This document shows positions 1 to 12,192 of a stretch of 64,000 nucleotides of DNA, piece by piece (within the stretch, counting starts at the first letter, position 1; every line of letters starts with the position of its first letter). The notes beneath the pieces are model-generated. The model was not told the DNA's origin, ran no database searches, and saw only the letters and a list, made by a program, of their open reading frames with translations. The stretch comes from Paraphysomonas bandaiensis (Eukaryota > Chrysophyceae). The position numbers were made by a program, and so were the translations under genes. The DNA lies in NCBI GenBank assembly GCA_965644295.1, contig CBFFRP010000410.1:248001-312000 (forward strand), in the 5' to 3' direction.

Positions 1-1399
1 TCCGCTTCGGCAGCTGGTGCTATACTGGACGTGTGCAGCTGACACCCGTCATCAACCTCACTGATGTGCCCTACGTCATTCCTGCTCTCCGTATGCAACA
101 GAGCCGCCTTAACTATTTTTGTGATGTTAACCGTATGCCAAACGCTTCGTACTTTACGAAACCGATGGAGCTCATTCAATCCCTCTCCCCCGTTATAGAA
201 GAAGAGATATACAAGTCGGAGGAGACCTTACGTGCGCTTATCGATAGACTGAGTAGAATGGGCCTTGGAGAGTCTGTGACAAAATGGCTGGAAGGTGACT
301 CGACTAACTCATTCTTCGAGTTCCGACTTGCACCAACTCCGGAGATGGAGAGGTACTACACACTCCGCATCATATTATCCTACATGCTTATTTTTTGTAC
401 ATAATAGTTCTTATTTTTGTGTGATATTTGTTGCGTAGAGCTTTAAAACGGATGGAGTTAATTGCTTCAAAGTGCTACCATCCTTCAGGAATCATTACAA
501 TTACGATTGTATTTCAGGTGCATTGATTTACATACTATAGTGCACTTTATTGATGTATGCATATCCCTCATTTGTTGTCGTGTTACATGTGAGCATATTA
601 TCACCTCCTAACTTATCACATCTATACAGAAAGTTATCTACGTAACGGTAATGGAGGGTGGCGAGGAGAATCCACTACTGGACTCCCGTTTTCCGGATGT
701 GTCTGCGAAAGGTCGGGGATATCAGTTACAGTCGTATCCTGAAGGGGTCGACAAGTGGCCATCACTGCGCCGTGTGACTATCTGGCAGACAGTGGCTGCT
801 CTTGAACAAGAGTTTCGTGATCGTGCTGCTCGCCTCGCGGAGGCCAAGAAGACCATTGAGACTGGAGGTGGAGAGAGTTCTTCTGAGCAGATCAACCCTG
901 AAGAAGCACCAGCCAGCAAAGCAGTGACTTCGACCCCTACAGGAGCAAAGGCAACGCTAACGCGTAACTGCCATTCTTTTGCGGACCGCATTGAAGATGC
1001 TGGGACAGTGTTTGACGACGAATTTGATATCGCTGAAGGAAAGAAGGTTTCAACTCCAAAATCCGCCGTCAAGGGCTCGACAGCCGATGTACCCAGGTCG
1101 AACTCTATGTCAGACTTTACTTCATCATCGAAGGCAGGGGTTGATCTTAAAGGGGAGTCTCCCGCGCAATCCCCAGTGAAAGGAGAGTCTTCGTCACCAG
1201 TTTCACGGTTTACTGTGGCCAGGCCTCATCACTTGCCTAAAATGGATTCACTTTCTAAAAAGTTGGATCAGATCAGAGCAGAAATGGGAGAAGAGGTAAA
1301 TGTCGTTAGAGTATACTATCTGTTTGTAATTGTATTTAGGGAGCACTGCCAAATTGGAATTCTTTTGGTAAGCCTTTAAAGAAGCTGGGAGAGAAGTAG
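1..1399 (+). CDS. C-terminal part of an unrecognised protein (5' end outside window)
   Basis: The reading frame is open from base 3, so the start lies upstream of the window. My model has exons 1–352, 439–517, 630–1295 and 1340–1399 (TAG). Phases agree at every junction, and the last intron is only 44 nt. The 384 visible residues begin with a helical region carrying many charged residues. Next comes a segment rich in Ala, Arg and Glu that may form a coiled coil (around residues 170–195). A long low-complexity stretch rich in Ser, Pro, Lys and Thr follows, and the protein ends in a short basic tail. No signal peptide, membrane segment or catalytic motif is visible, and I do not recognise the family. 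It is convergent with the membrane-protein gene that ends at 1988. The exon model is inferred; the reading frames themselves are seen directly. Confidence 0.7.
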
Positions 1400-1987
1400 T
1401 TTGACAAAGAATGTGATGCAGTGAGTATTACAAGATAGTATGTTGTGCGGCGTTGCGGCATTAGTGTGGGACGAGGGAATTTTTTCGATATGAACACATG
1501 TGTTATTGTGATATGATTCCTATGTGAAAACTAACTGTAGTTAGCTGGCGATGCTAATCAGAAAGGCTCAATAAAATATTGCAGCAATCCCATAGCCAGT
1601 AATAATCAAAATATTATTTTCTATCTGTTGAAATTTGTCACGAAAGTTTTGATGTGCTACTAGAGAATATTAAAATAGAGATTATTGTATGAATCTAAAA
1701 CTATGAATAATTGTGGTCGCAGAAATACGCACCACAGTGAGATTTATAGTTAGAAATCCATTAAGCGTGACATATTTGTAACGAAAGGTATATATATAAA
1801 CTTCGTACTACTATTCCGTACTATAGTGATATCGATTCTAATATACACAAGACACAAGTAAACTTTTCTCCAAGAGAACTTGAAATCTTGAATTATACAT
1901 TACTTAACACCGAAACATCATAATCAAACTTGGAATGAACACCGGATACACAACTACCAGCTACCGCTAATTGGAAAGAAAATTTTT
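1400..1987. other. Convergent intergenic gap, AT-rich
   Basis: No open frame, repeat or RNA gene could be supported here. The gap separates two convergent gene ends and presumably holds both 3' UTRs. Confidence 0.6.
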
Positions 1988-3784
1988 TCATATATTGGCA
2001 GAATTGTCATTGGGAGTCATCTGTACGCCATTAGACCTTCTGTCGTCATAGCCTTTTGCGCTCTGTGAAGAGCCGTCTATTTCAATAAAATGAAACAGTA
2101 TCGTGGCAACAATAGACAAGAACAACAGAAAAGTCCACATGAAGTATAAATATGCCCACATGTCGTGAAAACCGGTGTACGAGTCATCACAAACGCCATC
2201 ATGCATAAGACCTCGGTAATATCGATTCAGGGGTTTGCATTCGATTTGAGCGAGGGCATCATTGATTGCTGTCAAAATTACCTGGCATAGAGTGACGTGA
2301 GTAGAGATTTAGCAGGCCTTGAGAAAAATATTCAACCTGAATAGATGCCCTGGCGTCAAGCAAGTGAGGATTATCTTCACATACTCCCCCACTTCCACTG
2401 AGGTCTTCGATTTCATCATCAAGTACTAAAGTTGCATTCTTGGCCTCATCTGTATAACACACACATTAAATATTATTCCACGTGGACTCATAACATGTTT
2501 AAAGCAGTAGTGAGTTTCTGTCATTGCTTACTTAGTGATACATTCAGCGGATTAACTCCCTCACAATCCAAATAGAATTCAATGGTTTGAAGCGTGCTGT
2601 TCTCGTAGTTCTTTCTCGCAATTTCGATTACATTTTCGTCCGGACTCATACAGAAGTCCGCTATCCCCATCTGAAGAAATAAGAATACCCATTTAGTGAT
2701 ATATAACCCCAGTATTGCTACAAAATAACCCACCAGAAAAACCAGTAACAGTATACAAATCACTAGCAGACCGAACATTACAAAGACAGATGAGAATATC
2801 GAGCATCCAATGGCAGGTTTCGTTTTCGATGCATACCCCAGCAAGTAAAACGCAAGAAGAAAAAGAAGAATACAAAAAAATATCCACACGACAGTATTTT
2901 TCTTCTCAACACCATATTCGCGCATATTATCGCGAACAGTTTCAATTTTGCTAGGCATTTCGGCTGTACAGGAAAGATTAGGGCTAGCATACTTTCAGTT
3001 AACAATACAGATCCTACCAAAATACTCCACAAATTCTTCTGCTTTCTCCACATATTCATCCAGATAAAACTTAAGATCAGCTGCAAGAACGCAACCACTA
3101 TTGATGGCCTCGTCTATGTCATCTTCTATATTTTTTGCTTCTCTAAACATGACTTCAGAATCGTAAACGAGGGCTAAGAATGAACATGTTCAAAAGTATG
3201 TATGCTTAAGAAGTGTGAAATACCATACCATCAACAACGTCATCTACTGAATCGATTGAATCCAAACCTGTGGAACGACATCAGTGTCATACGTATCGTA
3301 TATTTCAATAATAACCTTTCTTCACGCCCTTTGTTACTGTGGCATTAGCCCCCACCATTGCAAATATAAGTGCCAATATTACAGCAACAAATAAAAAAAA
3401 GAGTAAACTGAGGCGTCTTTCCTCCCACATAGCATCTTTTACATTGGAGCTGTTGACCTGTAGAGGACCTCCATATCTACAGCATCTATATACCATCCAT
3501 AGAGTGAATAGGACCACAACTATGAAGCCAATAACACCCAATAGAACAGGAAATACTACTAATGATCTTGAGTATTCACTGTCACCTGTTTGGAACTGAT
3601 AGAGGGGGTTAGAATGAATAGATGAGGGAGTCTATCTGGAGATTGTTACCTCACTGTCCACTGGGGTTAAATCAGTGTCTAAATGAGGGAGATTATGAAT
3701 ATTCTTTACATTCTGATTAGGGCTATAAGCCATAGCAGTGATGAGAGGGAATGTTAATAGATAATGGAGATATATGTCGTTCAT
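1988..3784 (-). CDS. Polytopic membrane protein with Tweety/prominin-like layout
   Basis: The start is ATG at 3784 and the model has exons 3784–3650, 3595–3316, 3267–3229, 3173–3018, 2963–2532, 2449–2282 and 2268–1988 (TGA), giving 496 residues. Exon 1 encodes a hydrophobic signal peptide. Exon 2 carries two membrane segments. A charged, Cys-containing loop follows, then two membrane segments close together (exon 5), a second extracellular-type loop with several Cys, and one membrane segment near the C terminus (WAYLYFMWTFLLFLSIVAT). Five spans with Cys-rich loops resemble Tweety or prominin proteins, but I see no decisive signature. The join between exons 6 and 7 needs removal of only 13 nt (2281–2269), which may instead be a frameshift. 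Divergent from the amine oxidase gene. Confidence 0.75.
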
Positions 3785-4360
3785 GTTGTCTATATGTATG
3801 TCTACTGGGCCTCATATACATAGTTACCATCACCACACTCTCGTATCTAACAACCTGCCTGAGAATATTCGATGGAAGGATACTATGTATGTATTCACGT
3901 ACTGTACTTCTGAATGAAGTATAAACCAGAAGATCGTGACGTTAACTTTGTGTTCTGCAGCTCCGAGTCAGGCGGAGTGTTTCAATCATAGAATGACACA
4001 CTACTGTATCCCTCACTTCATTCTTTCTATTCTTTTCCATATAGACTAATCATATCCCTTGAAAACATCATTTCCATATCTGATTGGCTTGACTCCCTTT
4101 CATCAATCCTGAAAAACTGAAAACACTATCCATTCAAGATATCAAAACAATAGCCAATGAAATCACAGATGTCCAAAACTTCATTGATAGGATACCAAAA
4201 TATTGCTACATCTAACTACTGTATGAGATGCTACTGTACCATGATGTACCCATATGGTACATATGGTCACTATTACCACACTGGAATCATAACTAAAGAA
4301 TAGTTAAAGGATTGTTTACTTGTCAATATTCGTGACAGATATTGATCTGATAGTGTCGAG
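3785..4360. promoter_or_regulatory. Divergent promoter region (membrane protein / amine oxidase)
   Basis: This 576-bp gap lies between two head-to-head starts and must contain both promoters. It has several ACTGTA-type words (about 3900, 4010 and 4215–4240), as do the other divergent gaps of the window. No open frame of note. Confidence 0.5.
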
Positions 4361-6179
4361 ATGTCTGTTGATACTGATTGTGATGGTGTTAGTAGTGGAA
4401 CTAAGAACAATGATGATGTCGATGTGTTAATTGTAGGAGCAGGTTGTATACATGTATATATATGACACACTTGTTGATTAAACGGTCACATTGCGGTGTA
4501 TAGGAATAGCTGGACTATCTGCTGCACGTGAGTTGATTGCTTCTGGCTTTCGAGTACGTGTTATTGAAGCTCAGTCCAGAATTGGTGGTCGAGTGTGTCC
4601 GGTCACCTGCTCCGCTAACCTCATCCCTGAAGAAGAGAGTGCTAACTTCAAGGACATTGTAGTTGAATGTGGAGCCAACTGGGTACACAATTTGAGTTCT
4701 GAGAACCCGATATACAACATAGCAGAGCGGGAGAATTTGAGATTTGTGCCTTCATTAGGAGATGATGACCTAGATGTCACCGCAATGATAGCTGACCGTA
4801 TTTATTACACACAACAAGGCACCCCACGTGTTTTCTCAACATCAGAATTAGAAGAAGCAAAAGAGGTCTGTGAGCGATTTCGCACACGCATGGCCTCTAC
4901 ACGGAAGAACCTTGGTAAGAAAACGGCCGAGAAAAGGCGAAAAACCACTGTAGCCGATATATTTCGTCGATATATTGCTAACGAAGAAGAAGCAGGCTCA
5001 TTGAGTGCCTCGACGCGACAGATACTGCATTGGATGCACGAGCAGCATGGCATCGCGGAAGCAAGGGATTTGGACATGTTGACTTTCAGTCGGTGGTTCG
5101 ATGTACCTGACGATGCTGCACACGGAGAAGGGTTAGTTATTGGTGGAATAAGCCAAATTCTCCCTAAATTGGCCGAAGGTGTTGATATTGTACTGAATTG
5201 CCCTGTCAGTGATATACGCTGGAAAAAGCCGGAGGATCCTGCCTCGAAATCGTACAAATCTCTCACCCACTCGCAGTGCTTCCATTGCTCTACCGCTTTG
5301 GACAACTGCGCATCAGAAATTACACTGGTCACCCCCAAAGGTGATATTAGTGCTAAACATGTCATCGTCGCTGTCCCATGTGGTGTTTTAAAACGCGGAA
5401 CATTGAGATTTCACCCTCCCCTTCCGCCTAGCATCCAGAATTCGATTGACATTTTACAACCAGGGTTAATGGACATTGTTGTCTTCCGGTTTGCGGAGCA
5501 GTTCTGGCCATCAGATGTCTTTGTTTTCGGTGTTCCTCCTACTGAATTTCATTCTGCCACTCATCCGAGGAATTCACAGGCTATACACGAATACGCAGAT
5601 TTCGCTTATCGACGCTCCACGAGGGCAATGAGCGAAGGCTCCAACCAGTCCAACCATTCCTCCCATTCTGATTGGGACTATGGTGAAGATGAGACAAGTT
5701 TATATGAGCATATACCCATCCCTCCTAATTGCCTGTTTTCATCATTTATGAACCTTTCCCAGAGTCGGTTAGATGGCAGTGCAGTGTTGCTAGCACAGGT
5801 CTACGGCCGTAGAGCCCGTATAGTGGAATCGATGACCCCACAAGAACTCAGCGCCGCTGCTGTGTCTACCTTGAAGATGATTTTCGGCGATAATGTTCCA
5901 TCTCCTATTGGATGTGCTACCCATAAGTGGGGAAGGGATGAGTTTTGCTTTGGGTCGTGGAATAACTTTAGGGTCGGGGTGACCCTCCAAGATATATTCC
6001 AATTTACACTTCCGGTGTCATGTCCGCTAGGTGAGGAGTCTCCATGCTGTTTGCAGATGGCTGGAGAGTGGACACATTCTACCAAAATGGGGCTTATGCA
6101 AGGTGCATTCGAAACTGGAGAAAGATGCGCGAGACATATAATCAGTCATCACAAAAAGAAAGCAGCAAATCATATATAA
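4361..6179 (+). CDS. FAD-dependent amine oxidase (LSD1 / polyamine oxidase-like)
   Basis: The start is ATG at 4361; exon 1 runs to 4442, a 61-nt intron follows, and exon 2 is 4504–6179 (TAA), giving 585 residues. Removing the intron rebuilds the dinucleotide-binding motif VGAGIAGLSAAREL, followed by the acidic end of the second strand (RVRVIEAQSRIGGRV). ECGANWVH and the C-terminal FAD-contact motif GEWTHSTKMGLMQGAFETG are both present. This places it in the flavin monoamine oxidase superfamily, which oxidises polyamines or N-methyl-lysine. I see no SWIRM domain and no LSD1 tower insertion, so a polyamine oxidase is somewhat likelier than a histone demethylase. The middle has a Ser/His-rich insertion near residues 400–420. 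No signal peptide is evident. Confidence 0.9.
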
Positions 6180-7170
6180 GTATGATCTTTTATCTTATGA
6201 ACATGCATATTTTATATTTTTGGGGGCTAGAATGCAGGTTCATGACATTGATGTATTTAGCTTTAATTTGGTGCTTAAGGTATTATGCGCATTTACATTT
6301 TACATATTCGCAATGATGATGGGTTTCGTTTACTTCATGGAATTAGACAATATTAAACTTTTATTCTTATCTAGTACATCCGTTCGATACCAGATTTTTA
6401 TCATGCCAAATTGATCCTTTGGATCGAATAATGTTTAAATATTTATATTGCTTTAAAAATCAATCATGTGGATATGCTCTTTGTTGCCTGGCATACGTTA
6501 CATCGATGTATTACAATTTCTTTAGTCATAGTAAGTGAGTCGCCCGTTTACCTCAACAATATCATGAGTAGTATTCAATAGTAATAAATCACATTTTTGA
6601 AACATAGAAGTAGAATTATGAAGTGCAGTGTTATGAATAATATTTTCTCTGTGGCTATGTCATTTGCACATCGTTGCATGAATTGATACCTTACGCCGGA
6701 ATTTTGAGTCCGCTCTTACATATGTCAACACAACCCGTTTTTTGCGGTATAGAAATTATATATTCTTTGTTGGTATGTGTATTACTTGCCTAAGTATAGT
6801 CTAACTTCTTACAAGTCAGCAAACGGACTTTATGAAGTTGATTTGCAGGACACATGATTCTGAAGAATAATGTCACTAAACATCGTTAGGTATTCAGGAT
6901 CCACTATATAAACTACAGTATTCTACGCATTGAAATGAGGTTCGTGGCAGTTTGTTCATTAACATTCAAACTTGTTGCGAAGAACAGATAGCGCAGTTCT
7001 CAACAGTTAAATGACAAGGGCTAGCCCACTAAAACTAAACAGATGTAAGTCATTCGGAGGAGCCTTAATCATATTCAGGTATTATAATTAATCGAAATTT
7101 CAATACAGACAGATGTGTACCGGGCAACTATGAACCCCTGCTACATTATCAGTTAAATATACCATCGTAC
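6180..7170. other. Convergent intergenic gap, AT-rich
   Basis: 991 bp between the ends of the amine oxidase and CCDC12-like genes. The small open frames have unlikely composition, and I see no repeat or RNA gene. Confidence 0.6.
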
Positions 7171-7569
7171 TCACATCTCTTCGTCGCTGCTTTCGCTATC
7201 TGTAACACTATTCAGTTTCTCCCGAAGAAAATCGACAATCGCACGCTGCGTTCTTCGTCGCAGTTTTTCCTGTTTCGGCTCCAAAAACTTTTTGATGTCC
7301 CAATTATTACTTTTCGGTAATATATTCAGTTCTTCTGAATTAAATTGGCGAAGTTCCTTCTTTATTGGGTTATCCGTTCCGCTTCCTTCAGGCACAGCAG
7401 GCTCATTTTCCGTTACCGCTGATTGGGATGTTGCAGATGGCTGTACTTCACTCGACGCTTCAGCCGCCTTGATAAGAGAGTGATCTCGTGGTTGATAGTT
7501 ACGGAATTTAATGCGCTTCGATTCTCCGCCTTTCGAGTTCCCGGCCTTCTCTCTTATGCTCTGTGGCAT
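7171..7569 (-). CDS. CCDC12: CCDC12/Cwf18-type pre-mRNA splicing factor
   Basis: A single-exon gene of 132 residues. Two conserved blocks of the CCDC12/Cwf18 family are visible. IKFRNYQPRD lies near residues 20–29. The C-terminal block NWDIKKFLEPKQEKLRRRTQ runs into RAIVDFLREKL. Members of this family sit in the Prp19-associated spliceosome (NineTeen complex) around the first catalytic step. The middle is a low-complexity acidic linker and the C terminus is an acidic Ser/Glu tail, as in other members. The length matches the family, so the gene looks complete. It is divergent from the RING gene at 8184. Its lack of an intron is notable only because most neighbours have several. Confidence 0.88.
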   Translation of the reverse strand: MPQSIREKAGNSKGGESKRIKFRNYQPRDHSLIKAAEASSEVQPSATSQSAVTENEPAVPEGSGTDNPIKKELRQFNSEELNILPKSNNWDIKKFLEPKQEKLRRRTQRAIVDFLREKLNSVTDSESSDEEM

Positions 7570-8183
7570 TTATTTAAATAAAAATATATATGTTTATAAT
7601 ACTGGAGGGTATATAATACATACGTATAGCCCTGTATATGCATATTCATGTCTATCTACATATATATCACCTGTAACTTGCGCTTTCTCTCTTCTGTTGC
7701 TGTGTCACTCATTTCTATATATAAAATACGACTTAACGCCAAAGATGGAGTGTGAAGATATGGCGTTGAGAAGCAACAAGAGAATAGAAACTTGCTTGTC
7801 GCTCTCGGGTTTACGTTGCTTGCGTAAAAGGATTGCTATTGGGGTTAATTGTAATAACCGCACCTGCAATAGTGGTGATTATAGTGGTGATTGACTGTCT
7901 TAATACGATCACTTGCTGCTCCTCGTACCGCTGCTATATACTGTTGCTGTATTGTACATGCCACACATGGACGAGAGTATACAATATATACAGTATGGTG
8001 TAGCCACTTTCCGCCCTGAAAAAAGGGAAAAAGTTGTATTTTAGTGCTAAATATCAGAATCTACCTGGTTTTGGAATATGTATATGTAAAAATGCTACGA
8101 ATATGAGTTAGGAGATCAAATGACCTACGTATAAACTAACCACTTTACAAGACAAGCTTCAGTGAAGATCTTGGCAATCCGAA
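7570..8183. promoter_or_regulatory. Divergent promoter region (CCDC12 / RING protein)
   Basis: 614 bp between head-to-head starts. Around 7928–7960 it has clustered GCTGCTATATACTG and TTGCTGTATTGTAC words, the type recurring in other divergent gaps here. No supported gene. Confidence 0.5.
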
Positions 8184-9122
8184 ATGAAGCACTGTAGTGA
8201 ATGCGATGAAGATTATGATGTAGAGGATGAGTATTGCCACATATGCGGGGCTAAGATGGAGAGTGTGAGCCCTCCAGAGGCTCAAACTGAACACACTGAG
8301 GAAGATATGTTTTCACAGCTTTCTTCCATTCTTGATATATTCGGAGTAGATTTCCAGGATGATATTCAGGCAGCTCTGTCACAATCTCAAGTAACAGCTA
8401 TATCCAGAGAGTATGCTTCGTCATTGGGGAAGGTTACTGTGGATAGACGAGGCAGTATATTGTATAATTGCTCCATATCAATGGGGCCATTAAAATTAAG
8501 TGCGACAACTTCTGAATTTAGTATTTTACCATTTGAGCGTACGCCATCCGCCCCGTTGGTGCTGGGGCAGCCACTCTGTGGTGAAAGTGAATTTGCCAAC
8601 GGTGCAGATATTGCTGGGGCAATAGTATTCGTGAAACGTGGAATTGTCACATTTGCCACCAAGGTCAAGCACGCTATGAATGCTGGTGCCGTTGGCGTTA
8701 TTGTTCATCAGACCGCTGAGCGGTGGCCTTTTGTTATGACCGATTCCTCTCAAGAGCTTCAAGGCATAGATGTAAATATTCCTGTTCTAATGGTTAATGA
8801 ATCGGACGGAAATCTTCTCACTAAACTACTAGAAGCAAAAAACCGAAATACCCAAAGTGTATCACTCTTATGCACAAAAGGTGCTACAGAATGTTCTATT
8901 TGTCATGATGACATGCATGAAGGAGAAGTGGTACTGAAGCTTCCTTGTAGTCATGTTTATCACAATGAGTGTGTAATGGGATGGCTGACAAGTCACAACA
9001 CGTGCCCCTTGTGTAGACATGAGTTACCTGCTGCATCTAGGCAAGAGCAAACAGAGAACATGAGGCAGCAGCGTGGGCGTAGAGATGAGAACGCTGCTCA
9101 TAGACAAGCATTCATGGTGTAA
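8184..9122 (+). CDS. Zinc-ribbon, PA-domain and RING-H2 protein (putative E3 ubiquitin ligase)
   Basis: A single exon encoding 312 residues. The N terminus is a four-Cys zinc ribbon (CSEC…CHIC, residues 4–21). A protease-associated (PA) domain occupies about residues 125–225, with characteristic stretches such as IVFVKRGIVTFATKVKHA and AGAVGVIVHQ. A RING-H2 finger (CSIC…CSHVYHNEC…CPLC) lies near residues 236–278, followed by a Gln/Arg-rich tail. RING-H2 fingers recruit E2 enzymes. PA domains in PA-TM-RING ligases are normally lumenal, but no signal peptide or membrane segment is seen, so the protein is probably cytosolic. The zinc-ribbon plus RING layout recalls RNF126/RNF115, which lack a PA domain. 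Substrates are unknown. Confidence 0.88.
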   Translation: MKHCSECDEDYDVEDEYCHICGAKMESVSPPEAQTEHTEEDMFSQLSSILDIFGVDFQDDIQAALSQSQVTAISREYASSLGKVTVDRRGSILYNCSISMGPLKLSATTSEFSILPFERTPSAPLVLGQPLCGESEFANGADIAGAIVFVKRGIVTFATKVKHAMNAGAVGVIVHQTAERWPFVMTDSSQELQGIDVNIPVLMVNESDGNLLTKLLEAKNRNTQSVSLLCTKGATECSICHDDMHEGEVVLKLPCSHVYHNECVMGWLTSHNTCPLCRHELPAASRQEQTENMRQQRGRRDENAAHRQAFMV

Positions 9123-10000
9123 TTAGATGAGGTACGGGAAGTACTTTCCACTTAGAGGTCTAACAAGTATTGACCGCTAATGTTATAGATTCTGTTGTAG
9201 CAAACAGAGAGTGTGTATAAAATATTTTACAGTATTAATAACTGTATCAAAACTTCATTACATAACCAGACCTAGCTATGACTTGTGCCTATTCCATTGA
9301 CTCTGTAGAAATCAGCTTCAACACATTAACTTTCCTACAAATATGATAGTTTCTTATGATACTTCATCCATAGACGTTATATACAAACGACCAGGTAGAA
9401 AATAGTACTATAACAAGCTACAAGCATCTAGCATCCAAGGTCTTATATAATTGGTATCAGATCTCTAAAATCATTGCATGTCTTAAGAACAGGTACTTCA
9501 CATCACAGCCGTTGAATTCTCACTCATTTCTCTTACAGAACGAAACAACTCTATCTATATCTCCACGGCAGCATACAGCACTTCTTATCTTTGAAACGCG
9601 CAATGCCCAAGCTCCATCGCCAACATATATGAATATATGAAAGATCTTACCCCGCAGTATCGTCACCTAATCATTCAATTTGCGGCATTCAAGCATATAT
9701 AGTGACACCATCTCTGTCTCGTACCATGAAACCAGAGGTCTGAATAGACTGTCTCCGTTCCCTTCAATCAATATATCCAATCCGGACAGCTGAGTACATG
9801 AATTCGTAGAACATAATAAGATCTGATGCATTCAACACTCACTCTCATGAGTATACATCCATCAGTACTCAAAGTAGTAAACAACTTTTCTAAGTAGCAA
9901 AGCTGTTTTCTCCACGATAAAACATCAGCTCTGCCAACCAGAAATCATGCCACTTAATTGTATAGTCTATATATATATTATGTATCAACTCTGTCGTGTA
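9123..10000. other. Intergenic gap, AT-rich
   Basis: No supported gene, repeat or RNA. It ends where the left 367-bp direct repeat begins. Confidence 0.6.
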
Positions 10001-10367
10001 AATAGCGGTTTTAAAAGACAGACAAATAAGAAGTAAGACAATTAAATAAAGTGAACTTCGACTTCGTTTATTATGCGTGTATGATAGTATGATAGCTGCA
10101 TGTCGTATATGAATTTTTGTATATTGAGATGATAGTACGAGTGAGAGATCTCATATAAATGGCTTTACTTCTTCGTGTTGCTGTCTATTTATTAGGGATA
10201 GTGTCATCATATCCATAGCTGATACGGAGATATATATACCTCAAGGTAACGACATTCGTATGTTATATATGACCATGTAAATCTAGTTCACAGGCCCTAT
10301 ACTCGAAGAGTTTGATACAGATCTCAACTATGGTGGGTTAGTGTTGTATTTTGATCAGCCAGTGCTT
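10001..10367 (+). pseudogene. Left direct-repeat copy: dead 5' end of the giant Ig-repeat gene
   Basis: This segment repeats 16300–16667 almost exactly. It contains the upstream region, an ATG at 10159, the signal-peptide exon, the first intron and the start of exon 2, and stops abruptly at 10367. A missing base in the signal-peptide codons (GTGTCATCATATCC versus GTGTCAGTCATATCC) leads to an early TAG. I count about four differences over the repeat. It is a partial, non-functional duplicate of the start of the 16458–25746 gene. Confidence 0.93.
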
Positions 10368-12192
10368 AGAGCTACCTGAGAAGTGGCTCAGGAAAATGGT
10401 GTAATAGTAGAGTAGCCTCGAGGGCACTTGATACTGCCATGTTAGTATGTTGTGAATGTGACTAACGATTATACACAATGGTGGTACGAAAAAATCCTGC
10501 GACCCGTGACGATGGGGCAGGTGGCTCGCTATGGACGCCGGCTATGGTGGATAGCATGTCAAGGACTGTGTCGTCCTTCAGTAACTGCCCGAGAGTAGTG
10601 TATGTACTGCGTCTAGAGAGAACAGTGTATGAGACACATGTGTATATGTACCACATCGACTGCGTCTAGGGAGACCAGTAAGAGTTGTGTTGGTACTGTG
10701 CGTACTGTATCTAGAGAGATCAGCGCGAACTGTGTCTGTGAAAATGTACCTTTTTTTGTGTCTAGTGAGATCAGTGGTACTGTACCTGCTGAGTCTAGAG
10801 GGAGACTTGCGTGGTAAGCGTACGGGTGTTGACTAGTGTGTTCACCCTGGGTGAGGTAAACCTTCTCCATGATGAGGAGATTGTCAATCTGTGTGATGAC
10901 AGTGACTGTGTCTAATAACTATAACATAATATGTCTAATTGTAGAGAGACCAAGGCATAATATATGCGAAGTTTGTTAATTGCGTTGATTCGCTCCAGTG
11001 TGTAAGTATCAGGCTATGTCACTGGTATGCAGGAACTGTGTGGCTTCGGGGGGTGTTGGTCGAACTGGGACTTCGATTATACGAACCCACTCCATTATTC
11101 CTGACAGCCAGAGCGCACGTAACATAGCGTGTTGAATGTTGTGGTGTGATTGATCTGAGGAGGATCAGAAATCATACGTGGTAGTTATCAGAGACAGAAG
11201 ATCATATGGATGTGTTGTTTATGGTGAGGCTAGCTGAAACGTCGGAGTTATACGTCCACCGGTTTGTCCTATGAGGTTTTGGTGGTTGCGTATCCGTCAG
11301 TGATGTCTTGTGATGTAAGGATTCAATCTACAGCGTATCCGCCAGTTATGTCTTGCGATGTAAAGATTCATTCTACAGCGTATCCGTCAGTTATGTCTTG
11401 CGAAGTGAAGATTCAATGTACAGCTCATGAGGTCTTGGTGGTTATGAGTCGTGGTTTGACAATTCAATGTACAGCTTTGAATTGAGAGGGAGTGTTGAGT
11501 TTTGCTGTTTAAGCAATTAAAAGCTGTAATTCTAAGATATTGGAATTATGACGGTTACTGGAGAATACAGTAGTGGTTAACTGTATTATGAGAAGTAGTG
11601 AGAACTGAATATAATATATTGACCATACAAGAAGATAGTGACGATATAAGATCGTACTAGAAATGAGTGGTAGTAGAGATAACATGATATTGATGAATGA
11701 GAAGAGATATTGATTATGATTTTATAATAAGATTAATGAGTAAATAAACGTCCAGTTAACTTAGTAAATCATCCAATTGTGTCATAACTTGACAGTACCG
11801 GCATATTTAGGGATATACAACAACATGACCGTTAAGCGGCTTCGTAATCTTTACATTTATACCATAAAATATTCTGTTTGCGCTTTATAATTGTAATATG
11901 TTTTCTAAAAATGACACTGAATACCCGCGATGGTAGAATGTTATTGCCGCAAGTATCAACGATGCAATTGAACTGAGTCCCCTTTTCAAATATACTTCAT
12001 TTCTTATTCCTTAAGTAAAAAACAATATCTGGAACCTTGTTATAACCAACACAAATAATTTGCGCTTTATCCACCAATGAACAGTAACCGGGGAGCACCA
12101 TATATATTTTTTTACCGTGACCTAAAATTAAAATAATAGAATTCATTAATACATATATACACAGTTTGTTTATGTACGTACTTGCTCCTTTT
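10368..12192. other. Gene-poor block with degenerate tandem repeats
   Basis: No supported gene. Between about 10600 and 10810 a diverged unit containing TCTAGAGAGA-like words recurs five or six times. At 11288–11422 there is a clear three-copy 45-bp tandem repeat (separate entry). The rest is AT-rich with no recognisable structure. Confidence 0.5.
11288..11422 (+). repeat. Three-copy 45-bp tandem repeat
   Basis: Units start at 11288, 11333 and 11378 with GCGTATCCGYCAG. The unit length is a multiple of three, so a small open frame survives across it, but this is more likely a minisatellite than a gene. Confidence 0.85.

Noticed and set aside
722-1072. 116-codon minus-strand open frame
   Set aside because: It lies antisense inside a plus-strand exon with better composition and phase-consistent splicing.
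11264-11485. 73-codon frame
   Set aside because: Produced by a 45-bp tandem repeat whose unit is a multiple of three.
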